Positions 33,897 through 43,273 of a stretch of 64,000 nucleotides of DNA are shown here, in pieces. The notes under the pieces are model-generated. The model saw only the letters and a list, made by a program, of their open reading frames with translations. It did not search any database and was not told the origin of the DNA. Position 1 is the first letter of the stretch. Each line of letters begins with the position of its first letter. The translations under genes and the position numbers were made by a program. Location of the stretch: the NCBI GenBank assembly GCA_013215055.1, contig JABSRQ010000007.1:1-64000 (forward strand). Direction: 5' to 3'. Source of the DNA: Pseudomonadales bacterium (GTDB taxonomy: Bacteria > Pseudomonadota > Gammaproteobacteria > Pseudomonadales > DT-91).

Positions 33897-34546
33897 TGCC
33901 AGCTTTGGTGAACCAGGCGCAGTTAAATGTGCTTCAGCTTTTAATCAATAAAGCCTTGAAGCTAGACCCGTTGGCGCAGCAACGCTTAAATGCGCTGGCG
34001 CAAAAAAGCCTGCGTATTCAGTGTAATGAACCCGATATAGACATTGTTATTCTGGTTGAAAACGAGTCTATAACCCTGCATGTCAGTGAACTGTATTTGA
34101 ACAATGACGAGACTGAAAAAAAATCAGTCACCTGCCATTTAAGCGGTAACTTATCCGCTTATAGCAAACTGCTCAGCGAAGACGATAAAGCCGCGGCGTT
34201 GATTAATTCAGACTTGCGCCTACAAGGTGACAGTAGTTTACTGATGGAGCTTGAAAAAATTGTCAGTCAGGTCGAATTAGACTGGGAATACCACTTAGCC
34301 AAACTGATTGGCGATCTTCCAGCTCACTTTATCGGCAAACGTGGACGTCAATCCTGGTATTTTTTACGTGCTACACAGCCTATATTCATGCGCCACCTAC
34401 AAGAATTTATTCTTGAAGAAGCTCAGCTATGCCCTAACAAGCTGGAAATGGAGCAATTTATCGAATCGGTTCAATCTATTGAAGAAAGAAGTGATAGATT
34501 ACAGGCCAGAATTCAACGTTTACAGAAAAGACTCGCCGCCGATTAA
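33896..34546 (+). CDS. ubiJ: Ubiquinone biosynthesis accessory factor UbiJ
   Basis: UbiJ carries an SCP2 lipid-binding domain and is an accessory factor of the aerobic Ubi complex. The N-terminal half matches the SCP2 pattern (NLSAYSKLLSEDDKAAALINSDLRLQGD is its core). The C-terminus is a charged helix (ERSDRLQARIQRLQKRLAAD) likely to bind UbiK by coiled coil. The 216 residues fit. It is translationally coupled to ubiE and sits between ubiE and ubiB as in other gammaproteobacteria. Confidence 0.92.
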   Translation: MPALVNQAQLNVLQLLINKALKLDPLAQQRLNALAQKSLRIQCNEPDIDIVILVENESITLHVSELYLNNDETEKKSVTCHLSGNLSAYSKLLSEDDKAAALINSDLRLQGDSSLLMELEKIVSQVELDWEYHLAKLIGDLPAHFIGKRGRQSWYFLRATQPIFMRHLQEFILEEAQLCPNKLEMEQFIESVQSIEERSDRLQARIQRLQKRLAAD

Positions 34547-34564
34547 GCGCAAAAGGAAAACAAC

Positions 34565-36109
34565 TTGAGACGTTTATTGCAGATCTTATGGGTGGTATTC
34601 AGCTATCGACTGGATGCATTTATTGATAGAGACGATATCCCCTGGTTTCTCACGCTGCTGCTATGGCCTTTTACGCTGAAACCCGAACCCAAACAACCCC
34701 GTGAAGTACGCCTGCGCCTGGCTTTAGAAAGACTTGGACCGATCTTTATTAAATTTGGCCAATTACTGTCTACCCGCAAAGATTTATTAGATGACGATTT
34801 GGCTAGCGAGCTGGCTAAATTACAAGACGATGTCGCCCCATTTGATAGCCAACATGCCACCGCGATCATTGAGAAAGCGTTAAAAGCCCCGGTAACGGAG
34901 GTTTTTTCATCGTTTGATCAAGAACCTCTAGCCTCAGCCTCCATCGCCCAGGTACATACCGCCACGTTATTAACTGGGCAAGATGTGGTTATCAAGGTTG
35001 TGCGCCCGAATTTGGAAAAAACCATTCAAAAAGATATTCGCCTTTTGCGCTTTATCGCCATGGCAATCACCAAACTCCATCCCGAGGGCAAACGTTTACG
35101 GCCCTTAGAGCTGGTGGAAGATTACCGACACACAATCCTCGACGAATTAGATTTAAAACGTGAAGCAGCCAATACCTCGCAGTTACGCAGAAACTTCCTA
35201 GGCTCCGGCCTGATTTATGTGCCAGAAGTCTATTGGGATTACAGTAATCAAGATATTCTGGTGATGGAGCGTATTCACGGTATTCCGGTCACGGATATGG
35301 AGGCACTTAAGGCCGAAGGCGTTAATTTACGTAAACTCGCCGAGCGTGGCGTAGAGATTTTTTTCACCCAGGTTTTTCGTGACAGTTTCTTTCATGCCGA
35401 TATGCACCCGGGCAATATTTTTGTATCCTACGGCACACCCGACAACCCCGAATATATCGCCATCGATTGCGCCATCATCGGCAGCTTAAGCGAATTTGAT
35501 CAATACTATTTAGCGCGTAATTTATTGGCCATATTCCAAAGAGATTATCGCCTGGTTGCCGAACTCCATGTGCAATGTGGCTGGGTGCCAGCTAAAACTA
35601 AGGTCACCGATTTTGAGGCGGCCATTCGCAGCGTCTGTGAACCTATTTTTGAAAAGCCGCTGGGTGAAATTTCCTTTGGCCAATTATTATTATATTTATT
35701 TCAAACCGCCAGACGCTTTGAAATGGAAGTACAGCCATCCTTGGTTTTACTGCAAAAAACCCTGCTAAACATCGAAGGCTTGGGGCGTCAGCTATATCCT
35801 GCCCTGGATTTATGGGCTACGGCACAGCCGTTTCTGGAAGATTGGGTTAAAAATCGTTATTCACCCAAGGCCGTACTTAAACAATTACAAAGACATGCAC
35901 CCGGCTGGCTGGAACATCTACCCCAGATTCCCGATTTAGTTTTTGATAAGTTGAGCCACGCGCCAGCAACACATCCGCAGGCCATCAGTGAAACGGATAA
36001 ATTATTGATCAAAAACTTAAAAAGTCAGCAGCGAATCAGTGCGGCTACGTTGATGGTGATAAGCGTCTCGGCGATTTTTTTCTTTTATCAAACGTATATA
36101 AGTCTTTAA
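34565..36109 (+). CDS. ubiB: Probable protein kinase/ATPase UbiB
   Basis: UbiB is an atypical kinase-like ATPase (ADCK/ABC1 family) needed for ubiquinone synthesis. The KxGQ motif is in [10 protein letters not shown]. The alanine-rich nucleotide loop is in [10 protein letters not shown], ExD is in [13 protein letters not shown], and [10 protein letters not shown] is the catalytic loop. A single C-terminal membrane helix ([16 protein letters not shown]) is seen. The start is TTG with AAGGAAA upstream; no ATG fits. The 514 residues are slightly shorter than E. coli UbiB, mainly at both ends. The gene ends inside a repeat element that also forms the end of the adjacent transposase relic. Confidence 0.95.
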   Translation: MRRLLQILWVVFSYRLDAFIDRDDIPWFLTLLLWPFTLKPEPKQPREVRLRLALERLGPIFIKFGQLLSTRKDLLDDDLASELAKLQDDVAPFDSQHATAIIEKALKAPVTEVFSSFDQEPLASASIAQVHTATLLTGQDVVIKVVRPNLEKTIQKDIRLLRFIAMAITKLHPEGKRLRPLELVEDYRHTILDELDLKREAANTSQLRRNFLGSGLIYVPEVYWDYSNQDILVMERIHGIPVTDMEALKAEGVNLRKLAERGVEIFFTQVFRDSFFHADMHPGNIFVSYGTPDNPEYIAIDCAIIGSLSEFDQYYLARNLLAIFQRDYRLVAELHVQCGWVPAKTKVTDFEAAIRSVCEPIFEKPLGEISFGQLLLYLFQTARRFEMEVQPSLVLLQKTLLNIEGLGRQLYPALDLWATAQPFLEDWVKNRYSPKAVLKQLQRHAPGWLEHLPQIPDLVFDKLSHAPATHPQAISETDKLLIKNLKSQQRISAATLMVISVSAIFFFYQTYISL

Positions 36110-36600
36110 TGAGGGTAAACCTCAACCGGCGCATAAACAAAATCGGCACAGCTTGTGCGCCCTACCTGTTCGGCAATCGCCTCATTCAACAGGCGCATAA
36201 ACCAGCTGATATCTTGCAGGCGTCTACGCCAAATATCTACCGAGGCCTGCAGCGCCTCTATCTCGGCAATCTTTAACGCCCGGCCTAACTCATAGGCCTG
36301 ACTCAAAACCGTACCATTTGCAATGCAATGCCAATGGCGAATCACTTCCGTCATCGTTAATACATCGGCCTTGGCGGCATTGATATGTAAAATCAGATGA
36401 TAATTATTGGCTAACACCGTGTAGCTTGCGATATCGATGCAGAAATTTTCGGATAATAGACGCAGCCTGGGTTCTATCCAGTCACAGCGATGTTGATATT
36501 CTTCATGCCCCTGAAAAGAACGTTGCACAGCACGTGATACACAGTGGTAAAAAGGTGGGCTTTGTAAATCTAATGCTGACCATGCTGCTTCCATGAACAT
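36106..36600 (-). pseudogene. Decayed REP-associated (Y1-type) transposase
   Basis: The N-terminus PPFYHCVSRAVQRSF, then DWIEPRLRLLSENF and DIASYTVLANNYHLILHINAAKAD, match the REP-type transposases of marine gammaproteobacteria, which are normally about 300 residues. The HUH motif expected as NHxHxxLH reads NNYHLILH, so the first histidine is lost. The protein stops after DISWFMRLLNEAIAEQ, where the family continues with a RFWEGRFKSQALLDE region. Its last 19 or so codons read through a hairpin element (36109-36170). It is almost certainly inactive. Confidence 0.8.
36109..36170. repeat. Hairpin-rich repeat element at the ubiB 3' end
   Basis: GGCGCA and TGCGCC arms enclose an inner palindrome GCACAGCTTGTGC, next to GAGGGTAAACCTC, a second small palindrome. 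The element overlaps the end of ubiB and the last codons of the transposase relic. It resembles the REP/MITE-like elements seen with Y1 transposases, but no second copy is visible in the window. Confidence 0.5.
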
Positions 36601-36723
36601 TTCCGCGTAGATTATTTGATGTATTAGAAGTATCGAAGTAAATGCTTAAACTGTAAAAGTCTAAAGTTGCATTACATTTACAGGTTCTAAGAGGCTATGG
36701 TTATTATTTATAAACTTAGGTTA

Positions 36724-37704
36724 TTAAATACTTTTTTCTATATAGCTTCCTATGCTCTCTTGCGGTGAAGGCGTGGCTACCGCGCTGTAACTATTAAGGC
36801 TCTGCTCCCTGCTTGCCGATACAACGGGTACAGGCTGGGGTTTATCCGGGGAACCGGATAAAGCTGGGGCATTAGCATCCTCACTAGCTCCCTGCGATGC
36901 TGCAACGTCATCACTCTCCGGTGTATCGGCTAACGTCTCTTTTGTGGCCTCATCACTTAAGGCCCTGGATTTCTCCGCCGTGATTGCAGCCCTGGCATCC
37001 ACCGCCATTCGGGTTGCCAACGTTGCAATATGCATATCCTGAGCCGAGGGGTTAATCGGTGCCAAGGCTGCCCTGCGTATTTTTTCTGAACGCGCCAATG
37101 TCGCCTGCGGATCACCTTTAACCACACTGGTATTAATGCCCACCTCCCCCCCGATAGCATAGTTGCGCCCATCCGGGCCTTTTTGATAACTATAAGAAGG
37201 GGCGCCAGCAAGTTCGGCACCTGCGGCGGCATGGGCAGCCTCATGGGCTCTCACCTCTCTATCTCGGACTCGCAGTTGACGAATCAGCTGCTGGTTCTGA
37301 ATTTGCTGCAGGGCTTGTTGCTGTTGGCGCTCGGGGTTCTCTCTGATGGGCACATCGGGCACTGTAATTTTAGGTGGAATAAAATCCTCTGCATCATCTT
37401 CCGGTGGCTGGCCTTCGGCTAAAATGTCCTCTATAGATTTACCCTGATTAATACGTGTTTCGTTTTTATTGGCCCGGTTACCATCAACAACTGTGGCAGG
37501 CCTTGAAGAGGGGCTGGTAGGCAGGGGATTTTGCGGTAAATTTCGTTTTTTACTTTCAATAATCGCAGGCGATTGCACAACCGGAGGAAACGGCAAGGTT
37601 TTAGCTTGGCTGTTTTCCAGGCCCACCGCGATTTTATCCGTATTCACCAAGGGGAAACTGGATGAAAAAGCTGCGGGAGGTAGAGCACTGGGAAACTGCA
37701 TCAT
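36724..37704 (-). CDS. Putative metalloprotease of the SprA-related family
   Basis: A 326-residue protein with long low-complexity, proline/glutamine-rich flanks and one conserved core (about residues 145-230). The core has RAHEAAHAAAGAELAGAPSY, containing an HExxH-type HEAAH zinc motif. It is followed by YQKGPDGRNYAIGGEVGI and ARSEKIRRAALAP. This is the pattern I know as the SprA-related or CJM1_0395-type putative metalloprotease. No signal peptide is visible. It follows a small gene by 15 bp on the same strand, so they are probably an operon. Protease activity is inferred from the motif only. Confidence 0.8.
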   Translation of the reverse strand: MMQFPSALPPAAFSSSFPLVNTDKIAVGLENSQAKTLPFPPVVQSPAIIESKKRNLPQNPLPTSPSSRPATVVDGNRANKNETRINQGKSIEDILAEGQPPEDDAEDFIPPKITVPDVPIRENPERQQQQALQQIQNQQLIRQLRVRDREVRAHEAAHAAAGAELAGAPSYSYQKGPDGRNYAIGGEVGINTSVVKGDPQATLARSEKIRRAALAPINPSAQDMHIATLATRMAVDARAAITAEKSRALSDEATKETLADTPESDDVAASQGASEDANAPALSGSPDKPQPVPVVSASREQSLNSYSAVATPSPQESIGSYIEKSI

Positions 37705-37719
37705 TCACCCACTCATGGC

Positions 37720-37950
37720 CTAAGCAATCACATCCAATTGAGAGCCCATATCATCGGGTTCGGTATTAACCGGCTCTTCAACGGCACTCACCTCTACCGG
37801 CTCCGACTCTGTCTCAAAAGCCTCAAGAGAAGCAGATGAGGGCTGAGCCGCCACGACAGACGATGTAGGGGGGCTACTTTGACCCTGAACGGACTGCGGT
37901 GTAGTTTGTAACGTCGACAATAAAATTGAACTGGCACCTGATACATCCAT
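37720..37950 (-). CDS. Small acidic protein upstream of the SprA-like gene
   Basis: A 76-residue protein of unknown function beginning MDVSGASSILLSTLQTTPQS, then rich in Ser, Pro, Glu and Val and likely disordered. The reason to call it is its ribosome binding site: GGAGG sits five bases before the ATG. Its position 15 bp upstream of the SprA-like gene also supports it. The MDVS start faintly recalls small motility-associated proteins, but I cannot assign a family. Confidence 0.65.
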   Translation of the reverse strand: MDVSGASSILLSTLQTTPQSVQGQSSPPTSSVVAAQPSSASLEAFETESEPVEVSAVEEPVNTEPDDMGSQLDVIA

Positions 37951-38166
37951 AACGTCCTCCGGAGCATTAAAAAAAATAAATCAGAAAAATAAGTCATGAC
38001 TCTGTATTAAGTAAAGCAGAGCCCATCAGGCACAGCAATGCATTCAGCCCGATTGCCAAGACCATTACGTTTTAAACAATGATGCTTTTATACTAAAAGA
38101 TCACTGCAACAGGCTGATTGCCGGTTTACTACAGCGCAGCCGAGTTTTACAATTGGATTTGTAATA

Positions 38167-39357
38167 ATGAAGAAAAAAGAGAGTGCAGTGCCCAGAGCCG
38201 ACGACAATCGTTTTATGATGTATGAATCATGGAAGCCCGACAGAGAGATTTTTAAACGTAATCTAACCATGATCCATATGATGCATAGAGATGACGTAGA
38301 CAAGCTGCTACGGCACGCCTGGCTTAAACAGATGATGATGGCTTTTATCGTCGATTTCAGCGATAAGATTAATGAACATGGCGATACCATTAAATATGAT
38401 AATAATGGCTGGAATCGGCAATTTACCACCTATATTTATAATCGCTACCGCGCCTCAAAAAATTTCAACGACACCGTGCCGCAGGAACAGCGAAAGCATG
38501 CCAACTACGATCCCCAGCATAAGAATGTGCGCGACTTAATGGGTGAAAAGCCGGTCACCAGCAATACCATTGTGCGCCAGACGATTCCAGACACCGTCGA
38601 TGAAAATGCCTTTTTACGCTGGATTGATTACCAGCAGGAAAAAAACGCCAAGCCCGTATCCAACAGCTATTTTAATGAATGCCTGGTGCTTTTTAGCCAT
38701 ATCCCCAAAGACGAACAAAGTTTTCGAGTCTCTAACTGTGTGGTAGGTGGCCATGACAGGCCGTGGGTAAAGATTAATGAATCGGCCCAAAAGGCCAAAT
38801 CAAAATACCTGACGCAGGGACAAGACCGCAAAAAATTCAGCAAACGGGACAAATCAAAGGCACAAACAACACTTTCATCACAGCAATGGCAGCCCAATGC
38901 CGATTTAATTGAAAGCCAGAACAACACCGGCATTGCAGCCATGAATTTTGCCGGAGAAGATGCCAAAGTCAGCCGTGAAAACCTTGATATCAAAGCCTTT
39001 CAGCGCTGGATCACACATAGAGAACGGAATAAATATGCGACCATCGATGAACAGGCGATCGCCGAACAGCTGAGTAAAATCCCTAAAAAACTACAGGCCG
39101 AAGCCGTCTCTTATTCCATCGCAGGTGATTACAAACAGGTTTTTTCACCTCAGCAATCAGGCAAAGCCGCCGCGCCAACCCGCCATAGTTTTATGGCATT
39201 GGCCAGAGGCGAACATTTAAAAGATGGCTCCATGCCACAATTACAGCAGCAAAAATCAAACAATGCTGCGGTTAATAACACCGCGCAACTCGCCCAGCAG
39301 TTTGATCAGTTACGTTTGCAACAACAGGCCGATAAGAAGGAAGAGCATAATGAATAA
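38167..39357 (+). CDS. Uncharacterised protein with an internal duplication
   Basis: I do not recognise this 396-residue protein. It has no signal peptide or membrane segment. Two segments look duplicated: DENAFLRWIDYQQEKNAKPV (from about residue 145) and DIKAFQRWITHRERNKYATI (from about 274). Both continue into a ...IPK... helix and a V/ISxCV/SIxG segment. A basic linker (about 205-235) separates them and a Gln/Asn-rich tail ends the protein. The next gene overlaps its last 8 bp and has its own ribosome binding site, so the two proteins probably act together. Codon use resembles the core genome. Confidence 0.8.
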   Translation: MKKKESAVPRADDNRFMMYESWKPDREIFKRNLTMIHMMHRDDVDKLLRHAWLKQMMMAFIVDFSDKINEHGDTIKYDNNGWNRQFTTYIYNRYRASKNFNDTVPQEQRKHANYDPQHKNVRDLMGEKPVTSNTIVRQTIPDTVDENAFLRWIDYQQEKNAKPVSNSYFNECLVLFSHIPKDEQSFRVSNCVVGGHDRPWVKINESAQKAKSKYLTQGQDRKKFSKRDKSKAQTTLSSQQWQPNADLIESQNNTGIAAMNFAGEDAKVSRENLDIKAFQRWITHRERNKYATIDEQAIAEQLSKIPKKLQAEAVSYSIAGDYKQVFSPQQSGKAAAPTRHSFMALARGEHLKDGSMPQLQQQKSNNAAVNNTAQLAQQFDQLRLQQQADKKEEHNE

Positions 39358-39868
39358 TATGGACCTTACTCGCGGATTTTTAGCCCGCCTGCTTTCCTTA
39401 TATCCACAGCAGGCGCGCTGGCCGCAGGAGAACGCTGAAGATTTTGAAGCGTTGGTGGTTAATTATGCACCCATGGTTGAAGAAATGGGGCAGCAGGAGT
39501 TATTTAAACGTCTGGATTTTATCAGCGAATTAAAACGCAGCCTGGCCTCTGAAGTGCAGTTTTACTCCCAGGCATTAGACGTCTGTTTTGCCTATAGAGG
39601 TGCGCTGGTCAATCTTAAAAATAAATACGGCCTGCATCACGGGAAAAGCTCAGACACCACTATTCAACATTTATTAGAAGCTGAAAGAAAAGCCTCCTGC
39701 ACCACCGAAGAAGCCTTGCAGGCCAGAGCTCAGCTCAATGAAATGCTCTCAGGGTTTAATACCAAAGCGCGAGAAATTACCACCGTAACTAAAGCCGATA
39801 AAAACCGCGGCTCTGATGCCTTAACCGCGGGTGAAAAGGCTGAGTTTGAACGTTTAATGGGTAAGTAG
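39350..39868 (+). CDS. Uncharacterised protein, partner of the upstream gene
   Basis: A 172-residue soluble, mostly helical protein of unknown function, starting MNNMDLTRGFLARLLSLYPQ. The start at 39350 is supported by AAGGAAG eight bases upstream, inside the end of the previous gene. Segments such as FYSQALDVCFAYRGALVNLK and AERKASCTTEEALQARAQLN suggest amphipathic helices. The C-terminus is GEKAEFERLMGK. It converges on the Ig-repeat gene with only 9 bp between stop codons. Confidence 0.8.
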   Translation: MNNMDLTRGFLARLLSLYPQQARWPQENAEDFEALVVNYAPMVEEMGQQELFKRLDFISELKRSLASEVQFYSQALDVCFAYRGALVNLKNKYGLHHGKSSDTTIQHLLEAERKASCTTEEALQARAQLNEMLSGFNTKAREITTVTKADKNRGSDALTAGEKAEFERLMGK

Positions 39869-39877
39869 GCGCCTACA

Positions 39878-42800
39878 TTAGTCCTCAACGTCTTCAAGCA
39901 CTCGAATATCAAAGTGTTTACGCACTTTTAAATCGCCATCTGAAATACTGATGATCACCGTATGGCTGCCAATATCCGACTCTGTTGGTCGCCAATAGAG
40001 CTTGCCATCATCATTTATCTCCAGCCCTTTTGGCCCATGTACCAGCTGATAATTTAAATCATCACCGTCTACATCCGAGGCCTGTATCTGATAACGGAAT
40101 TTTTTATCGACGGTTATCGACTGCGCCTCGATTTGTGTGAAACTCGGCTCTCTATTGGTATCCACCACCTTCACCATAAAACTTTGCTGCACCATATCAT
40201 TACCGTCTGAGACCGAAATCTGCACAGCATGTTCACCTTTTTGATGAAAGGCCGGCCGCCACTTGATTAAACCATTACCCGCCATCGTCATACCTTCGGG
40301 GGCCGATAACATCATCAGGCCCAGTTTCTCCTTATCTTCATCGGTGACACTGATTTGATAGGTATAAGCCACATTCTCATGTGCAACCTTCTTAGGCTTG
40401 CTGGTGAATACCGGCAGGCGGTTATTATTATCCACCATCAAGACAAATTTTTGCATTGTCGCAAGCTTGCCATCGGAGGCTTTTAAGATCACCGGGTATT
40501 CACCGGCCTCAAAAAAACCGGGTCTCCAGGTCAGTAAATTATCATCGAGGCGCATACCCTCAGGCGCTTTCTCCAAGGTGAGCTGCACGGCATCACCGTC
40601 TTGATCCACGGCCTCAACATCATATTCAAAAAGTTTATTTTCGAGAATATAAGTTATTGCATCAGAATCAAATAACGGCGCTCTATTGGTATTTTCAACG
40701 TCAATCGTGAACGCTTGTTCCAGCGATAAATCCCCATCCCAGACCTGCACCTTAATCAGATGTTCACCGCCGTGCTCAAAACCGGGTGTCCAACGCAGGC
40801 GATTAGCGACAAAGGCCATACCCTCCGGCCCCTGTAATATTTTATAACTCAAAGTTTGTGTGCTATTGGCATCCTCAACAATATCGGCATCACTGGCTAG
40901 CAGCTCATATTCATAAGCCATATCTTCCTTGGCCGTTAATACCGCTGCGCTGCCGATCTTCGGCACTCTATTGGTATTACTGATGGCAAGCTTTAAAGTC
41001 ATATACACCACCGATTCTGCGTCAGATACCGAAAGTCGAATCGTCTCTGTTCCCGCGGTTACAAATCCGGGGGTCCAGGTTAATCGATTAGCCTGTAATT
41101 TTACGCCCTCGGGGGCGGCAGAAATGGTCAGTTCCAGCTTATCGCCATCGGCATCACTAAGCTGCAGTGGTATTTGCCAATCCTGACCCTCGGCCAACGT
41201 TAGCACTGCCGATTCGGGTTGGATAAATGTCGGTTTTCTATTGGTATTGCTGACCTGCAAGGTGAACTTTTGCTGTACTTTTAATGTCGCATCACCGGTT
41301 TCTAAAATAATAGGGTGTGCACCTGCCTGTTCAAACGTCGGCAGCCACTGCAGCTTACCCTCTTTAAACACCATGCCCTGTGGGCCTTTAAGCATCTTTG
41401 TGATTAATGTATCGGCATCCGCATCGTGAGTGACTACCTTATAACTCCAGGCTTTATTTTCCGCAGCCAGCAACGGCGGTAAGGCCGAGAACTCCGGCGG
41501 CCTATTGGTATTTTCAATATAAATACCTAAGCTAATCGCCGTCTGCCCCTGCCCATCTTCAGCAATCAGTTTTAATTGATGAGAACCAGCGACCTCAAAA
41601 CCGGGCAACCATTCCACCACACCGGAAGGGCTCACCTGCAAGCCTTTAGGCCCATCTTTAAGCCGGTATCTCAGCGCATCACCATCGGCATCACCCGCCT
41701 TTAAAATCGCCGTATAGGCGGTGGACTCTTTACCATCGGGTAACTCTGTCATCTGCCACTGCGGTGTTCTATTGGTGTTCTCTACCGTGATGATAAAAGA
41801 CTGCTCGGCGCTGAGATCACCATCACTGATGTGTAATACCACGGGATGACGCCCGGCTTGTGTATAATCAGGCAGCCAATGTAACTGGCCATCTTTGAGT
41901 ACCATACCCTTGGGGCCAGATTTTAACATCAGCTTCACGTCTTGCTCATCAGGGTCCAGGCTTTGTAATAGATAATTATATTCTGCCGCCTCTGCAACCT
42001 GAGTGACCGGTTTACTGGTAAAGGCAGGAGCCCTATTTACCGCTATCACCTTCAACTCAAAACTTTGTGCAACCGTGGTTTCCCCATCAGATACCAGTAA
42101 TTCCACCATATAAACCCCGGCAGCGTCATAATCTGCCGCCCAAAATATCAACGCCTTTTTATCGATGCTCATTTTATCCGGCCCTGTCGCAATCGAGTAA
42201 GACAGCTGATCACCATCGGCATCGGTGACCTTTAACGGTAAAACAAAGCTGCTGCCCTCCTTAAACTGGGCTGCCGCTATAGGCTGCCATACAGGTGCTC
42301 TATTGGTATTTTTCACTTTTATGTCAAAGCTCTGCTCTACCTCATCCACAGCATCACGAATCACTACCGTGACCCGGTGTTTACCGGCTTGCTTAAAATC
42401 AGGAGTCCAGCTCAGCTCACTGCCTTGCAAAACCATGCCCTTCGGGCCTTGGGTTAATTGATACGTTAATGTTTCTGCATCTTCATCGTTGGCGATAATG
42501 GCATAGGTATAAATACTGTTTTCCTGTGCCTGTAATTCCGCTTTAGAGGCCAGCGAGGGTGCTCTGTTGGTGTTTTCAACGTCAATCACACCTTGGGCGG
42601 TGATGGTGGTTTTACCATCAGAAATCGCCACACTAAATTTATGTGATCCGGCATCATTAAAACCCGGCATCCATTGCAATAAACCATTGCTTGAGATACC
42701 TAAGTTGTCAGGGCCTTCTACTAGGGTGAAATGTAATTCATCGCCGTCAGCATCACGCGCAAAAAGATGATGGCTCAGCACCTCACCTTCTTTCGCCTTT

Positions 42801-42997
42801 AAAGCTCCCTGAGATTTAAAAACCGGCGCGCTGTTTTTCTCGACCACTGCAGGTTGAATAGGTTCAACATTGGGCCTAGCAGTGGCCAATACCACACTGC
42901 CAAAACCGGATAAAAGAGTCAGTAAAATAAGTGCAGCAGGATGTTTTAACCGCATAATAATGTTAACAATATGTGATGAATGCACTGGAAATCTCAT
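39878..42997 (-). CDS. Secreted protein with eleven Ig/cadherin-like repeats
   Basis: A 1,039-residue exported protein: an N-terminal signal sequence (PAALILLTLLSGFGSVVLA) is followed by eleven tandem domains of about 90 residues. Each has a start like NTNRAPVF, then an xxDxDGDxLxY strand, GPxGM, LxWxPxFxxAGxHxV and SDG, ending at the next NTNR. This is the putative-Ig/He_PIG and cadherin-like fold with calcium-binding DxDGD motifs. It is probably a surface or periplasmic adhesive or scaffold protein. There is no visible C-terminal anchor or secretion domain. AAGG six or seven bases upstream supports the start at 42997, although MRLKHP at 42955 is possible. Confidence 0.88.
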   Translation of the reverse strand: MRFPVHSSHIVNIIMRLKHPAALILLTLLSGFGSVVLATARPNVEPIQPAVVEKNSAPVFKSQGALKAKEGEVLSHHLFARDADGDELHFTLVEGPDNLGISSNGLLQWMPGFNDAGSHKFSVAISDGKTTITAQGVIDVENTNRAPSLASKAELQAQENSIYTYAIIANDEDAETLTYQLTQGPKGMVLQGSELSWTPDFKQAGKHRVTVVIRDAVDEVEQSFDIKVKNTNRAPVWQPIAAAQFKEGSSFVLPLKVTDADGDQLSYSIATGPDKMSIDKKALIFWAADYDAAGVYMVELLVSDGETTVAQSFELKVIAVNRAPAFTSKPVTQVAEAAEYNYLLQSLDPDEQDVKLMLKSGPKGMVLKDGQLHWLPDYTQAGRHPVVLHISDGDLSAEQSFIITVENTNRTPQWQMTELPDGKESTAYTAILKAGDADGDALRYRLKDGPKGLQVSPSGVVEWLPGFEVAGSHQLKLIAEDGQGQTAISLGIYIENTNRPPEFSALPPLLAAENKAWSYKVVTHDADADTLITKMLKGPQGMVFKEGKLQWLPTFEQAGAHPIILETGDATLKVQQKFTLQVSNTNRKPTFIQPESAVLTLAEGQDWQIPLQLSDADGDKLELTISAAPEGVKLQANRLTWTPGFVTAGTETIRLSVSDAESVVYMTLKLAISNTNRVPKIGSAAVLTAKEDMAYEYELLASDADIVEDANSTQTLSYKILQGPEGMAFVANRLRWTPGFEHGGEHLIKVQVWDGDLSLEQAFTIDVENTNRAPLFDSDAITYILENKLFEYDVEAVDQDGDAVQLTLEKAPEGMRLDDNLLTWRPGFFEAGEYPVILKASDGKLATMQKFVLMVDNNNRLPVFTSKPKKVAHENVAYTYQISVTDEDKEKLGLMMLSAPEGMTMAGNGLIKWRPAFHQKGEHAVQISVSDGNDMVQQSFMVKVVDTNREPSFTQIEAQSITVDKKFRYQIQASDVDGDDLNYQLVHGPKGLEINDDGKLYWRPTESDIGSHTVIISISDGDLKVRKHFDIRVLEDVED

Positions 42998-43273
42998 GGG
43001 TAGCCTTAGTCATGCTATTCAATAACGCTAAAAACTTGCGCCTGATAATTCAGCATAGCCAATAATCGAGTTTTTTTAGTTTCAAACCCTATCAGCAGGC
43101 CTGCTTTTTGTCTATGGCTGAATCGGTAAAGCCCTAGCTTTAATAGAAGCTTTGCAAGGCCTGCTTTTTTCAGGCATATATTTGACTTAACTCAGCGGCC
43201 TCGGTAACGTGCCATGCATAATAAAAACCCAAGCTGCAGCATATTTAAGCATTAACCCACGGTTGCTGAATCA

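Noticed and set aside
37694-39868. SprA-like gene and the 38167-39868 pair as one operon
   Set aside because: They lie on opposite strands and are divergent, with about 216 bp between the small gene and 38167.
39878-42997. Regularly spaced repeats that might suggest a CRISPR array
   Set aside because: The spacing is about 270-300 bp and the repeats encode the NTNRxP domain borders of one open frame; no short conserved repeats with unique spacers occur.
43094-43172. Repeated GGCCTGCTTTTT stretches upstream of the NRPS gene as terminators or a riboswitch
   Set aside because: The palindrome AGCAGGCCTGCT has no real loop and I could not build a larger consistent structure; the stretch is left unassigned.
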